This document shows, piece by piece, positions 22,790 to 31,336 of a stretch of DNA of 36,884 bases. Each line of letters begins with the position of its first letter. Position 1 is the stretch's first letter. The notes beneath the pieces are model-generated. The model had not been told where the DNA came from. It worked only from the letters and a program-made list of their open reading frames with translations, and ran no database searches. The translations under genes were made by a program, and so were the position numbers. This DNA is from Candidatus Marinamargulisbacteria bacterium (GTDB lineage: Bacteria; Margulisbacteria; Marinamargulisbacteria; UBA817), in the NCBI GenBank assembly GCA_023262965.1, contig JALQXX010000012.1, positions 1 through 36,884 on the forward strand. The letters are read 5' to 3'.

Positions 22790-25021
22790 ATGCGGCTTCG
22801 ATTAGTAACGATTGTATTAGCTGCGGCCTTACCGGTTTTTGGGATGTTGCTGATGATGGCCATACAGCAGATATCATTCAACAATGATCACTGGCTGCCC
22901 AAGACCAATCCGTATCAGAGAGATTTGGATTATTTAAACGCGGAGTTTCAACCGGGGTTTAGCAGCCTGGTGGTATTACGGTTTCCGGATACGTTTTTTA
23001 CGGAGGATAATACGGCATTTTTTCGATCATTTAAAGCCGATATTGAGGCATTGCCCTACGTGACAACCATCAATTCTCCCCTAGATGCTACGGTGATTAT
23101 TAGCACACAAAATACGGTCGCTATTGAAACCTATGATGACGCACTTGCGAGTGGCCACTTGGGGTCATTATCCGAATTTCAAGAGCGGTTTCGTGCCAGT
23201 CCCTATGCGGGAAAATTATTATCAAACGATCACCGGTTGGTGGGCTTGAGTGTGACGATTGATAAAAAAAATGATGAAAATGACTTAGAGCGGCGCGTAT
23301 CGGTTATTCAGCAGATACAGGGCCTACTAAAGGCATTACCCCAGCATATTCAGGGGTTTGTGTCGGGGGATGCCGCGATTTATTATGAAATGGATCGGGC
23401 TACCGAGGCCAATTTAATCCGATTTGTGCCCATGGTGTGCGTATTTCTTTTTGTGGTTACCTGGTTTTTTTTAAAGAATATACGTGCGGTTGCTATTGTC
23501 ATGTTGCCCACACTGATTAATTTGGGCATAGTGCCCATTGTTATTGTATTGCTCGGGCATACCATTACCATCATTAATATGACATTATTTATTTTGGTGT
23601 TGGTGATTACGGTTGCGGATGCCATTCATTTGTTGCATTACTGGGAACGCTATACGATTGAGGGATCCGATGACCCCATTGGCGATACCCTACGGGCGAC
23701 ATGGTTACCCTGTCTCATTACGTCGGCCACAACGGCTGTGGGATTTGGGAGTTTTGCAACCAGCACGATCACTCCCTTGAATCAGTATGGCTATCAGGCA
23801 TTTACGGTGATGGTGTTGGCATTTGGGGTGGTGATGGTTGTGGTCCCGGTGTTACTATACCTGATTCCGCCACCGTGTAGCACAAAAGAATCCGTTCAAT
23901 TTTTTCCGAGAGGGGTTTTATGGATTGGTCATTTGGTGCGACGGCACAGCCCGAAGGTGGTTGTTGGGTCACTTCTGATGGCGGCACTCATGGGCATAGC
24001 TTTAACACAGATAACAACCGATACCAGTTTTATTTCGGTGTTTTTTAAGCCCACCCATCCGGTACGGCAGCAGGTAGCGACCATTGATCGTGAATTGACG
24101 GGTAGTGGTCGACTGGACGTCTTGATTCGATCCAATGAACCCAATACCTTCAAAGATATATCGGTAATAACCAATCTGAAAGCCATGGTTCAGGAAGCCC
24201 TGGCGTTTCCACTTATAGAAGCGGCCAATGATATTACCGTTCCTGTGGGAATGATTCATCGCGCTTTTCAGACCGATCCGAGTTCTTTTCCCCAGTCCAA
24301 TGCGGCGTTGGAGCAAGAATTATTATTTTTGGAATTTTCGCGTGGGGATGCAAAAACCGATGTCATGAGCTCGGTTGTGGATTTTGATTACAGCAATGCA
24401 CGGATCGAATTGATAACCGATCAGTTGCCATCCTCACAAATTGATACCATTGTGACCGTATTAAAGCGGGTATTCGTTTTGGATGCTGGATTTGAAATTG
24501 CTGTAACGGGCTCGCAATTTTTATCCTATGTTTTGGGAAAGTACGTCTTGGTATCCCAGGCCCTTACCATTGCGATTACATTTCTTTTTATTTGGGTAAT
24601 TTTTATTGGGGTTTTCGGATTTAAATTGGGCTCCATCGGCATGATTCCGAACATTGTACCCATGGTTATTACATTGGGCTTTTTACCCGTAACCAATACC
24701 CCATTTGATTTTGCCACAGTGCTTATTTCGAGCGTCACAATGGGACTTTGTGTGGACGATACCATTCATTGGTTAAACGGCTTTACAATAGCCTGCAAAG
24801 AGGGACGCAATACGCCGGCCATATACACGACACGGATGATGATTAAGCCCCTTTTTTTAACCTCTATTATTTTAGGATTGGGATTTGTGACTTTAGGGAT
24901 GGCTGATTTGGTTATTTTACAGCGATTTGGTTTCGCAACATTTGTGGCCATTGCCTTGGCATTTGTATCCGATATCATCCTTTTGCCGGCCTTAATTCGG
25001 TGGGTTTTTGTTCGGAAATAG
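22790..25021 (+). CDS. RND/MMPL-family exporter
   Basis: A 743-residue inner-membrane protein in two similar halves, each a large periplasmic loop between segments 1-2 and 7-8, with the sterol-sensing/RND core segments. The key acidic residues sit in TVADAIHLLHYWERY (segment 4) and GLCVDDTIHWLNGF (segment 10), expected for proton-driven transport. HpnN-like lipid exporters have this form. The start at 22790 follows the barrel gene stop; an earlier ATG (22763) overlaps that gene and adds no family-like sequence. Confidence 0.9.
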   Translation: MRLRLVTIVLAAALPVFGMLLMMAIQQISFNNDHWLPKTNPYQRDLDYLNAEFQPGFSSLVVLRFPDTFFTEDNTAFFRSFKADIEALPYVTTINSPLDATVIISTQNTVAIETYDDALASGHLGSLSEFQERFRASPYAGKLLSNDHRLVGLSVTIDKKNDENDLERRVSVIQQIQGLLKALPQHIQGFVSGDAAIYYEMDRATEANLIRFVPMVCVFLFVVTWFFLKNIRAVAIVMLPTLINLGIVPIVIVLLGHTITIINMTLFILVLVITVADAIHLLHYWERYTIEGSDDPIGDTLRATWLPCLITSATTAVGFGSFATSTITPLNQYGYQAFTVMVLAFGVVMVVVPVLLYLIPPPCSTKESVQFFPRGVLWIGHLVRRHSPKVVVGSLLMAALMGIALTQITTDTSFISVFFKPTHPVRQQVATIDRELTGSGRLDVLIRSNEPNTFKDISVITNLKAMVQEALAFPLIEAANDITVPVGMIHRAFQTDPSSFPQSNAALEQELLFLEFSRGDAKTDVMSSVVDFDYSNARIELITDQLPSSQIDTIVTVLKRVFVLDAGFEIAVTGSQFLSYVLGKYVLVSQALTIAITFLFIWVIFIGVFGFKLGSIGMIPNIVPMVITLGFLPVTNTPFDFATVLISSVTMGLCVDDTIHWLNGFTIACKEGRNTPAIYTTRMMIKPLFLTSIILGLGFVTLGMADLVILQRFGFATFVAIALAFVSDIILLPALIRWVFVRK

Positions 25022-25031
25022 CGATTATTGA

Positions 25032-25958
25032 ATGGCGGGTGTATTAATGGGGTATTACGGTTATGGGAATGTGGGGGACGATCACTGTTTGTCGGCTGCC
25101 TATGAATTGGTTACCGCGGCGTTTCCCAATCAGCGCATACAGATAGCGGTGGGACCAATACCGGTATGGAATCGTTCGGTGTCTGCATTCAATCGATGGC
25201 ATGTGGGGCATTGGATAACGGTATTGCGTCAATCGCAATGGGTGGTCTATGGTGGGGGGAGTTTGTTCCAATCCAAAACCGGTTTGAGGTCGCTTTTGTA
25301 TTATTTGGGAACGGTGGTATTGGCCTATGGGTTGGGGTGTCGGGTGATTTTGTTATGCCATGGATGGGGACCCTTTAAGCGACGGTGGCACGAACGCTTG
25401 GCACGGTGGGTATTACAACATGCCAAGTGTTCGTGGCGGACGCCTGCAGCGGCAATGCCGGGGGATCCCATATGGTGTGATCTCACATTACTAACCGATT
25501 TACCACGGCAACCGGTGACATTCCCCGCAATTGGTGTGGGGATCAATCTGCGAGATGCCGATCAGGCGGCCTATTTAACCGATTGGTGTAGGCACCAAGG
25601 AGAAACGGTGGTGCAGATGCTTAATCAAGGGGGAGCATCCAGTGCAGATACAATACGGTTGGCGGATGTATGGGATCAGCCGAAACAGCGATTTCGGGTG
25701 ATTGTCACGGATCGCTACCATACGGCTATTTGGGCAATCCGGCATGGCATGTATTGGGTGGGTCTATCCAACGATCCCAAACTGGTGCATTTGGCGGAGG
25801 AATTGCAGCAGCCTTGCTTTACAACGGTTGCCGATTGTCGGCAGTTTTTGAGTCAACATACCGACACGTTTGAATCCGATTATAGTGCCTGGCTTGATCA
25901 CAATCGGTCGTATCGGGACGCGGTTATCGAATGGCTTCGTGCATGCAAACCCGGATAA
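25032..25958 (+). CDS. csaB: Polysaccharide pyruvyl transferase, CsaB type
   Basis: Transfers pyruvate ketals to cell-wall polysaccharide, the modification that SLH-domain proteins bind. The 308-residue protein begins MAGVLMGYYGYGNVGDDHCL, the GYYGxxNxGD signature, and ends with VIVTDRYHTAIWAIRHGM (conserved SxRxH-like block) and SNDPKLVHLAEELQ. Cysteine and glycine content fit the family. The next gene, tagA/wecG, overlaps it by 16 bases, the usual csaB-tagA pairing of lineages with SLH-anchored envelopes. Confidence 0.9.
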   Translation: MAGVLMGYYGYGNVGDDHCLSAAYELVTAAFPNQRIQIAVGPIPVWNRSVSAFNRWHVGHWITVLRQSQWVVYGGGSLFQSKTGLRSLLYYLGTVVLAYGLGCRVILLCHGWGPFKRRWHERLARWVLQHAKCSWRTPAAAMPGDPIWCDLTLLTDLPRQPVTFPAIGVGINLRDADQAAYLTDWCRHQGETVVQMLNQGGASSADTIRLADVWDQPKQRFRVIVTDRYHTAIWAIRHGMYWVGLSNDPKLVHLAEELQQPCFTTVADCRQFLSQHTDTFESDYSAWLDHNRSYRDAVIEWLRACKPG

Positions 25959-26650
25959 TATACGGACTGCCGATTGTAATGGCCACCCCTTCAGAAATCC
26001 GCGCGTGTATTCACGAGCGCATTGACGCCGGTCCATTTCTGCCGGTTGTAACCGTTAATCTCACCATGTTGCATGCGCATCCCCCCCTATTGCGCAATTG
26101 GCTCATTGCCCATAGCCTGATGACCCCAGACGGCATTAGCATGGCGATTATGAGCGGGCTCAGGTACCGCTCGTGGATACGTCGGTATCCGGGCATTGAT
26201 ATGGTGAGGGATGTGTTAAATAGTGCCACTAGGGAATACCGGGTGGCCTTGGTGGGGGCGAAATTGTCGGTTTTAACCAAAACAGTGGATTGGGTGGTGG
26301 ATCAGGGGCATACGGTAGTTTTTGCAAAAGATGGCTATAGTCCTTTTTTGGATACGGATTATCATCAACTGCAGGCAACGAATCCCGACCTGATATTGGT
26401 TGCCTTGGGATGCCCCGTGCAAGAGGCATGGATTCATCAGGCATCGGCCTACCTATCGCGTGGGGTGGCTATTGGGGTAGGCGGGGCCTTTGATGTATGG
26501 TCGGGTGCCATAACACGGGCTCCAAAATGGGTACGGGTTGTTGGCTGCGAGTGGTTGTACCGATTGATCAGGCAGCCCCGGCGTGTCGGACGATTGCTGC
26601 GAGCCATAGGACATATGGTCATTTACAGAGATCGTTCAACTGGATCGTAA
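25943..26650 (+). CDS. WecG/TagA/CpsF-family glycosyltransferase
   Basis: Adds N-acetylmannosamine(uronic acid) to lipid-linked GlcNAc in wall-polymer synthesis. The 235-residue protein has the family blocks TPDGISMAIMSGL, YRVALVGAK, PDLILVALGCPVQEAWIHQ and IGVGGAFDVWSGAITRAPKWVRVVGCEWLYRLIRQPRRVGRLL. The start at 25943 (MQTRIIYGLPI) aligns with the usual beginning; the ATG at 25931 is also possible. Together with csaB and the LCP protein it implies a peptidoglycan-attached, pyruvylated polymer. Confidence 0.92.
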   Translation: MQTRIIYGLPIVMATPSEIRACIHERIDAGPFLPVVTVNLTMLHAHPPLLRNWLIAHSLMTPDGISMAIMSGLRYRSWIRRYPGIDMVRDVLNSATREYRVALVGAKLSVLTKTVDWVVDQGHTVVFAKDGYSPFLDTDYHQLQATNPDLILVALGCPVQEAWIHQASAYLSRGVAIGVGGAFDVWSGAITRAPKWVRVVGCEWLYRLIRQPRRVGRLLRAIGHMVIYRDRSTGS

Positions 26651-26684
26651 CCGCGATTCAATAATAAACGGAGGGGGGTCAATG

Positions 26685-26758
26685 TGTCCCTGGCGCGATT
26701 CGAACGCACGGCCTGCGGTTTAGGAAACCGTCGCTCTATCCTTCTGAGCTACAGGGAC
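26685..26758 (-). tRNA. tRNA-Arg (anticodon CCT)
   Basis: Minus-strand cloverleaf: acceptor GTCCCTG pairs with CAGGGAC, discriminator A at 26685, D-arm GCTCAGAAGGATAGAGC, anticodon loop TTCCTAA with CCT, and T-arm GTGCGTTCGAATCGCGC. The 3' CCA is not encoded, unlike tRNA-Ala in this window. It lies opposite to the surrounding plus-strand genes. Confidence 0.93.
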
Positions 26759-26806
26759 CCATTAGGGTTATACCATAAATACCCCAATACTGCACCTGCA
26801 GGAACA

Positions 26807-26835
26807 TTGTCGGCGGCGGTATGTTTCACTATACT
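26807..26835 (+). promoter_or_regulatory. Candidate promoter of yqeK, close to the start codon
   Basis: TTGTCG (26807-26812) and TATACT (26830-26835), 17-base spacing. The expected transcription start, about 7 bases later, falls at or next to the yqeK ATG (26843), so the message may be leaderless. The region 26759-26842 must also contain the promoter for the opposing tRNA-Arg gene, for which I see only a weak TATAAC. Confidence 0.45.
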
Positions 26836-26842
26836 GAGGCCT

Positions 26843-27430
26843 ATGGCAGTATCGCATGATGCATTAATCAACCAATTGGTTCCGTTGTTATCGGCCAAAC
26901 GATTGGCGCACTCATTGCGTGTGGCTGCAACAGCAAAACAATTGGCACGCCACTATGGCAGTGATGAAGACTGTGCTAGCCAAGCGGGCATACTCCACGA
27001 TATTGCCAAGCACCAAACCCCCAATACGCTGCGTGAGATGGGGATTGTCTGTACGGAGTGGGATTCGTGCTGGGAGCATTTTCCCTCGGTCTGGCATGCA
27101 TTGGTGGGGCCGGTAGTGGTCCGCCATTTTTTCCCCGATCTGGGAGACACCTTAACAAATCCCATTCGGTACCACACCACCGGGTACAAAACCATGGATA
27201 CCCTTACAATGATTTTATTTGTTGCGGATTTTATTGAGCCGGAACGCCCCATTCCACACAGAGCGGTGATTGAGGAGCAGGCATACACCCAGTTGCATCA
27301 GGCGGTTGGGACCATTGCGGCCCATACAGTGGCAACATTGCAGGCGGATAATCGGCCCATTCATCCCTACACGCACGCGTGCATGGCGACCTATGGCCCC
27401 CCTGAAACCGCAGTAGGTTGGACTCCGTGA
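26843..27430 (+). CDS. yqeK: YqeK-type HD-domain hydrolase (likely symmetrical Ap4A hydrolase)
   Basis: Predicted metal-dependent hydrolase that splits diadenosine tetraphosphate into two ADP. The 195-residue protein has the HD-superfamily residues in RLAHSLRVA, GILHDIAKH (HD pair) and YHTTGYKTMDTLTMILFVADFIEPERP, the YqeK-specific block. The start at 26843 excludes upstream frame that would run through the tRNA-Arg gene. It precedes an LCP gene and rsfS, the same order seen in many Gram-positive and cyanobacterial genomes. Confidence 0.88.
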   Translation: MAVSHDALINQLVPLLSAKRLAHSLRVAATAKQLARHYGSDEDCASQAGILHDIAKHQTPNTLREMGIVCTEWDSCWEHFPSVWHALVGPVVVRHFFPDLGDTLTNPIRYHTTGYKTMDTLTMILFVADFIEPERPIPHRAVIEEQAYTQLHQAVGTIAAHTVATLQADNRPIHPYTHACMATYGPPETAVGWTP

Positions 27431-28719
27431 TTCGTCGCATCATACAGATACTGGCTATGTTTAAAGTAACGGTCATTAGTTTGGGCTTTGTCGGATTGTT
27501 CATCATGACGATCAAATATTTGGGGGCATTTTTGATGATAGTCCACATGCTGTTTTTGTTACCGGAATCCCAACCCCAAGGCATCAATCTGTTGATTGTG
27601 GGAACGGATAATGTGGAAGGGTCTAAACGCTCCGACGTGATATCCGTGGTTCATATCAACCCCGATCAAACACAATTAAATGTATTGGCCATTCCACGGG
27701 ATACCCGTGTGGCCATTCCAGGTTATGGCATTTCTAAAATCAACCATGCCTATGCGTATGGGGGGATTACCCTTCTTAAACAAACCATATCCGAATTCTT
27801 GTCCATTCCGATTGATGACTACGTGGTGGTGAATGAACAGGGCGTTATTGCCATTATTGATGCATTGGGGGGGGTGCCTGTTACCATTGATGCCGATATG
27901 GCATATGATGACCATGCGGGCAATTTGCATATTCATTTTAAGAAGGGCGATCACACATTAACCGGACAAGATTTGGTGCATTATCTTCGGTTTCGAAATG
28001 ATTCCCAAGGGGATATTGGTCGCATTGCACGCCAACAACAGGTGATGCGTCAATTAATGAAAACCGTTGGCCGATTGGACACCGTATGGATGACCCCAAC
28101 GATTATTCGTATGATGGCGAATTCGGTTCAAACCGATCTGTCCTTTAAGCAAATAACCCGATGGGTAACCATTTTCTACCAAAACTGGCAGTCAATGACC
28201 ATTCAATTCAATACGGTTCCGGGCAGCATCCGTTTAATTGATGGGGTGAGTTATTGGCGACCCAATATGGTGTATCTCGATAGTGTCATTTCGCAAACAT
28301 TTACGGATTATCACGATACAGTAGCCGACAATCGGCGCTTCAGTCCCAATCAAATCAAGCGTATTTCACAGCATATCCAGTTAGATGATGCCCAGGATAT
28401 TGCCCAAAAAAGCCCGATTACCATTGAGGTATTAAATGGAAATGGGGTTGCGGGATTGGCCATAAAAACGGCCGATTTTTTAAAGTCGCTCCAGTTAAAT
28501 GTGGTTAAAATTGATAACTCCGAATCCTTTGATTACGACACCACGTTGATTGTGGACTGGAAGGGTAACATTGAAAAGAGTTTGCGTTTGGCCACCATGT
28601 TGGGCATTGATCCGGCGAATATCGTGGTATATGACCGTCCCGAAAAACCCCTGGATGTGACATTGGTACTTGGAAAAAACTGGTCAGAAGCGTACATGTC
28701 ACGTATAGTAGAGCCATGA
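27427..28719 (+). CDS. LytR-CpsA-Psr (LCP) family protein with LytR_C domain
   Basis: Attaches wall polymers to peptidoglycan. The 430-residue protein has a short N-terminus, one membrane segment (VTVISLGFVGLFIMTIKYLG), the LCP domain (INLLIVGTDNV, RSDVISVVHINPD, AIPRDTRV, KINHAYAYGG, YVVVNEQG, ALGGVPVTID, DLVHYLRFRND) and a C-terminal LytR_C domain (ITIEVLNGNGVAGLA...VTLVLGKNW). The GTG at 27427 overlaps the yqeK TGA; a TTG at 27418 is the alternative start. Together with csaB and tagA it completes a wall-polymer set. Confidence 0.92.
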   Translation: MIRRIIQILAMFKVTVISLGFVGLFIMTIKYLGAFLMIVHMLFLLPESQPQGINLLIVGTDNVEGSKRSDVISVVHINPDQTQLNVLAIPRDTRVAIPGYGISKINHAYAYGGITLLKQTISEFLSIPIDDYVVVNEQGVIAIIDALGGVPVTIDADMAYDDHAGNLHIHFKKGDHTLTGQDLVHYLRFRNDSQGDIGRIARQQQVMRQLMKTVGRLDTVWMTPTIIRMMANSVQTDLSFKQITRWVTIFYQNWQSMTIQFNTVPGSIRLIDGVSYWRPNMVYLDSVISQTFTDYHDTVADNRRFSPNQIKRISQHIQLDDAQDIAQKSPITIEVLNGNGVAGLAIKTADFLKSLQLNVVKIDNSESFDYDTTLIVDWKGNIEKSLRLATMLGIDPANIVVYDRPEKPLDVTLVLGKNWSEAYMSRIVEP

Positions 28720-29072
28720 ATGCGCAGATTCACATGATTGTTGACAGTTTGTCTGAAAAAAAGGCCGATACGATTCGGGTGGTGGCCTATCCCGAAGGAA
28801 CCCATCCCGTTATGGACTACGGCGTGATTGTATCCGCACGAAACAGTATTCACATTAATGTGCTAAAAGATACCCTATACGGTGTCTACAAATCCCATAA
28901 GCAAGATGCCGGAGCCGACTGGGATTTTTTGGGTCAATCCGGAACCCCCGATTCGCAGTGGGTCATTATGGATTTTAATCATATTGTGGTGCATATTATG
29001 ACACAGCTCTTACGGGATCAATATGATTTTGATAAACTATTTGCTGATGCCGAGAATTACCGGTACTATTAG
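28716..29072 (+). CDS. rsfS: Ribosome silencing factor RsfS
   Basis: Binds ribosomal protein L14 and blocks subunit joining under nutrient limitation. The 118-residue protein shows the family pattern, including NSIHINVLKDTLYGVYKSHKQ, WVIMDFNHIVVHIMTQLLRDQYDFDKLFADAE and a terminal aromatic residue. It overlaps the LCP stop by 4 bases (ATGA). The yqeK-LCP-rsfS order supports the call. Confidence 0.92.
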   Translation: MNAQIHMIVDSLSEKKADTIRVVAYPEGTHPVMDYGVIVSARNSIHINVLKDTLYGVYKSHKQDAGADWDFLGQSGTPDSQWVIMDFNHIVVHIMTQLLRDQYDFDKLFADAENYRYY

Positions 29073-29080
29073 TGTAATCC

Positions 29081-29156
29081 GGGGTTATAGCTCAGCTGGT
29101 AGAGCACTTGCATGGCATGCAAGGGGTCGGGGGTTCGAGTCCCCCTAACTCCACCA
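29081..29156 (+). tRNA. tRNA-Ala (anticodon GGC)
   Basis: A 76-base tRNA with acceptor GGGGTTA paired to TAACTCC, D-arm GCTCAGCTGGTAGAGC, anticodon arm CTTGC-ATGGCAT-GCAAG with GGC, T-arm GGGGGTTCGAGTCCCCC and an encoded CCA end. Only 8 bases separate it from the rsfS stop and 18 from the M23 peptidase start, so it is probably processed from a shared transcript. Confidence 0.97.
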
Positions 29157-29174
29157 AGCGTTTGGAAAAACGGT

Positions 29175-30122
29175 ATGAAGCCATCATCATTATCCATTGT
29201 ATTGATACGAGCTGGGGGACGGTCGACAAGCATTCATCTATCCCATCGGATGTACCGATTTGTGGTGATAGTGGGTATTTGTCTGATGATTGGGTTACTG
29301 GCTGGCCTGATTGGGGGAGGCGTGGCCCTGATGTCGCATAAGAAATCCCCGTCATCTACGAATGTGGTCGACCAGCATGAGGCCGTCATTCGTCAATTAT
29401 CGGATGATGTGCAGTCATTGCGATTGTTAATAGAGGAATTGATTAAAAAAGAAGAGGCTCTTCGTCAGGATTTGGGGACGCCAATACAACGAACCCGATC
29501 CCAACGGCGTGAATTGGATCGTGCGTTGCGTGCGTTTGCAGCGGGGTATCCATCCACCATGGTGGATGGCGCGGGGGGGACCAATCATTATATAACCGAT
29601 CTGGCCAATCAAGTCGCGTATATTACAAAAGAGGTTCTGACTATTGAAAAGGACATGCGGGATCATAATCGATTGTATGATCGCTATGTGGCGCGATTCA
29701 ACGAAACCCCTTCGATTTGGCCGGTGTATGGGTATATTCGATCCCAGTACGGATGGCGGCATCATCCGGTAAAAAACGCCCGACAATTTCATAATGGCAT
29801 TGATATTCCGGGGTGGATGGGGGCACCGGTACAGGCAACCGCTGACGGGTATGTTGAATTTGCGGGGTGGGGGGGCGGATACGGATGGATCATTGTATTA
29901 TCACACACCGGTGGTATTCAAACATTGTACGCGCATCTATCTGAAATTGGTGTGGCCAAAGGCATTCGTGTGAATAAGGGACAGTTGATCGGAAAAATTG
30001 GCAATAGTGGGTTATCAACCGGTCCCCATGTGCATTACGAAGTGCGGTACCGTTCAAAAGCCTTGGAGCCATCGCCGTATTTGAGTCTGGATCTATTTAC
30101 AGCTATTTCAAAATTATGGTAG
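29175..30122 (+). CDS. M23-family peptidoglycan endopeptidase, membrane anchored
   Basis: Zinc endopeptidase of the LytM type that cuts peptide cross-links in the wall. The 315-residue protein has one membrane segment (about 27-52), a coiled-coil region (about 65-105, QLSDDVQSLRLLIEELIKKEEALRQ) and a C-terminal M23 domain with HNGID (His206, Asp210) and GPHVHYEV (His285, His287). All zinc ligands are present, so it should be active. An in-frame ATG at 29250, just before the membrane segment, is an alternative start. A bactofilin gene follows directly. Confidence 0.93.
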   Translation: MKPSSLSIVLIRAGGRSTSIHLSHRMYRFVVIVGICLMIGLLAGLIGGGVALMSHKKSPSSTNVVDQHEAVIRQLSDDVQSLRLLIEELIKKEEALRQDLGTPIQRTRSQRRELDRALRAFAAGYPSTMVDGAGGTNHYITDLANQVAYITKEVLTIEKDMRDHNRLYDRYVARFNETPSIWPVYGYIRSQYGWRHHPVKNARQFHNGIDIPGWMGAPVQATADGYVEFAGWGGGYGWIIVLSHTGGIQTLYAHLSEIGVAKGIRVNKGQLIGKIGNSGLSTGPHVHYEVRYRSKALEPSPYLSLDLFTAISKLW

Positions 30123-30131
30123 ATTTTAACT

Positions 30132-30518
30132 GTGCGTCGTCAATCCTTAAAAAAAGATGTTATATCGTATTTGGGGCCCAACACCGCTATTGAAGGCGAG
30201 TTTCATGCCAATGGGGATATTCATATTGATGGAGCATTTTCGGGGGATGTTGTGTGCAATGGCCATGTTATATTGGGTGAGGGAAGTCAGGTGTCGGGCG
30301 TCATACGCGCCGCAAGTATTTATGTGGCTGGTACATTTTCGGGCCGGATTGATGTCTCCAATTTGTTAGAAGTCGCACCAACAGGGCATATTGATGGCGA
30401 CATCAAAGGGGCGCAGCTTATTGTTCGTGAAGGGGGTATTTATAAAGGAAATGTGACAATGGACGTTATTGAGGCCAGTTCGTTGTACGAAGGGTCCTTT
30501 CAAATCATGTGTCCGTAG
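30132..30518 (+). CDS. Bactofilin
   Basis: Polymer-forming cytoskeletal protein with a DUF583 beta-helix core. The 128-residue protein shows the repeated pattern of the right-handed helix (GEFHANGDIHIDGAFSGDVV, then SQVSGVIRAASIYVAGTFSG, then GHIDGDIKGAQLIVREGG). It starts with GTG and has no clear ribosome site. Bactofilin-M23 gene pairs occur widely and act in localised wall growth or cell curvature, so joint action with the preceding peptidase is likely. Confidence 0.94.
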   Translation: MRRQSLKKDVISYLGPNTAIEGEFHANGDIHIDGAFSGDVVCNGHVILGEGSQVSGVIRAASIYVAGTFSGRIDVSNLLEVAPTGHIDGDIKGAQLIVREGGIYKGNVTMDVIEASSLYEGSFQIMCP

Positions 30519-31336
30519 TGTCGGGGGGCCTGTATATGTGTGCCGTGCCGATTGGGGATGATGGCGATATTACCCAGCGTGTCCGGGATGTATTGGCGCG
30601 CTGTCCGGTTATTTTATGTGAGGATACACGAGTAACCCATGCTTTATTAGCACGATTGGGCATTCGGAATCAACAGCAACTGCAGCGTATGGATCATTAT
30701 CAAGAGCGACGATCACTGAACGGATTGGATCGTGCGATTGCCTGTGGGGATGTCGCATTGGTAACCGATGCCGGGTCGCCTGGAGTATCCGACCCGGGTG
30801 CGATGGTGGTTCGGCACGCCCGTCAGCAGGGGTACGCGGTCCATATTTTACCAGGTCCGTCGGCGTTGACGGCCTTTATTACCGGATGTGGGGTATCGTT
30901 AGCGGCATTTTATTTTGGTGGGTTCATGCCCAAATCTACGGCAATGGGAACAGCAATCGATACGGTGGTTCATCAGGGTCGTGTCGGTATATGGTACGAA
31001 TCACCGAAGCGCATTCAACAGGTTATCGGCTATTGTTGTGAGCATTGGCCAACCGTTCATATGGTGATGGCCAAGGAATTGACCAAGCCATACAGCACCT
31101 TCATCGAGGGGAATCCGTCAGAAATGGATCGCTTGATTGCAGCCATGGATACACGTGGCGAGTGGGTGATCATGATTGATGCCCGTCGCGTGGCAATTGA
31201 TCCCGCGATAGCGGTCATAGGCATCGCTAACACACTGAAAGAGGCGGGATTGTCGGGGGCTCAGGTCAAAGCCATTGCGCACTTACTGGATTGCCGTAAG
31301 AATGCGTTATACAATGCGTACAATACATTGGGATGA
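30518..31336 (+). CDS. rsmI: 16S rRNA (cytidine1402-2'-O)-methyltransferase
   Basis: Methylates the ribose of C1402 in the decoding centre. The 272-residue protein has the tetrapyrrole-methylase fold blocks: PIGDDGDITQRVRDVL, CEDTRVTHALL, VTDAGSPGVSDPGAMVV, ILPGPSALTAFITGCG and ESPKRI, all RsmI signatures. The GTG at 30518 overlaps the bactofilin stop by one base and gives the proper N-terminus; a GTG at 30509 would add three residues. The PIGNxxDIT motif has DD for the usual NL. Confidence 0.92.
   Translation: MSGGLYMCAVPIGDDGDITQRVRDVLARCPVILCEDTRVTHALLARLGIRNQQQLQRMDHYQERRSLNGLDRAIACGDVALVTDAGSPGVSDPGAMVVRHARQQGYAVHILPGPSALTAFITGCGVSLAAFYFGGFMPKSTAMGTAIDTVVHQGRVGIWYESPKRIQQVIGYCCEHWPTVHMVMAKELTKPYSTFIEGNPSEMDRLIAAMDTRGEWVIMIDARRVAIDPAIAVIGIANTLKEAGLSGAQVKAIAHLLDCRKNALYNAYNTLG

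Noticed and set aside
29112-29174. Upstream start of the M23 gene inside tRNA-Ala
   Set aside because: The ATG lies in the tRNA anticodon arm, and the translated residues are T-arm sequence, not protein-like.
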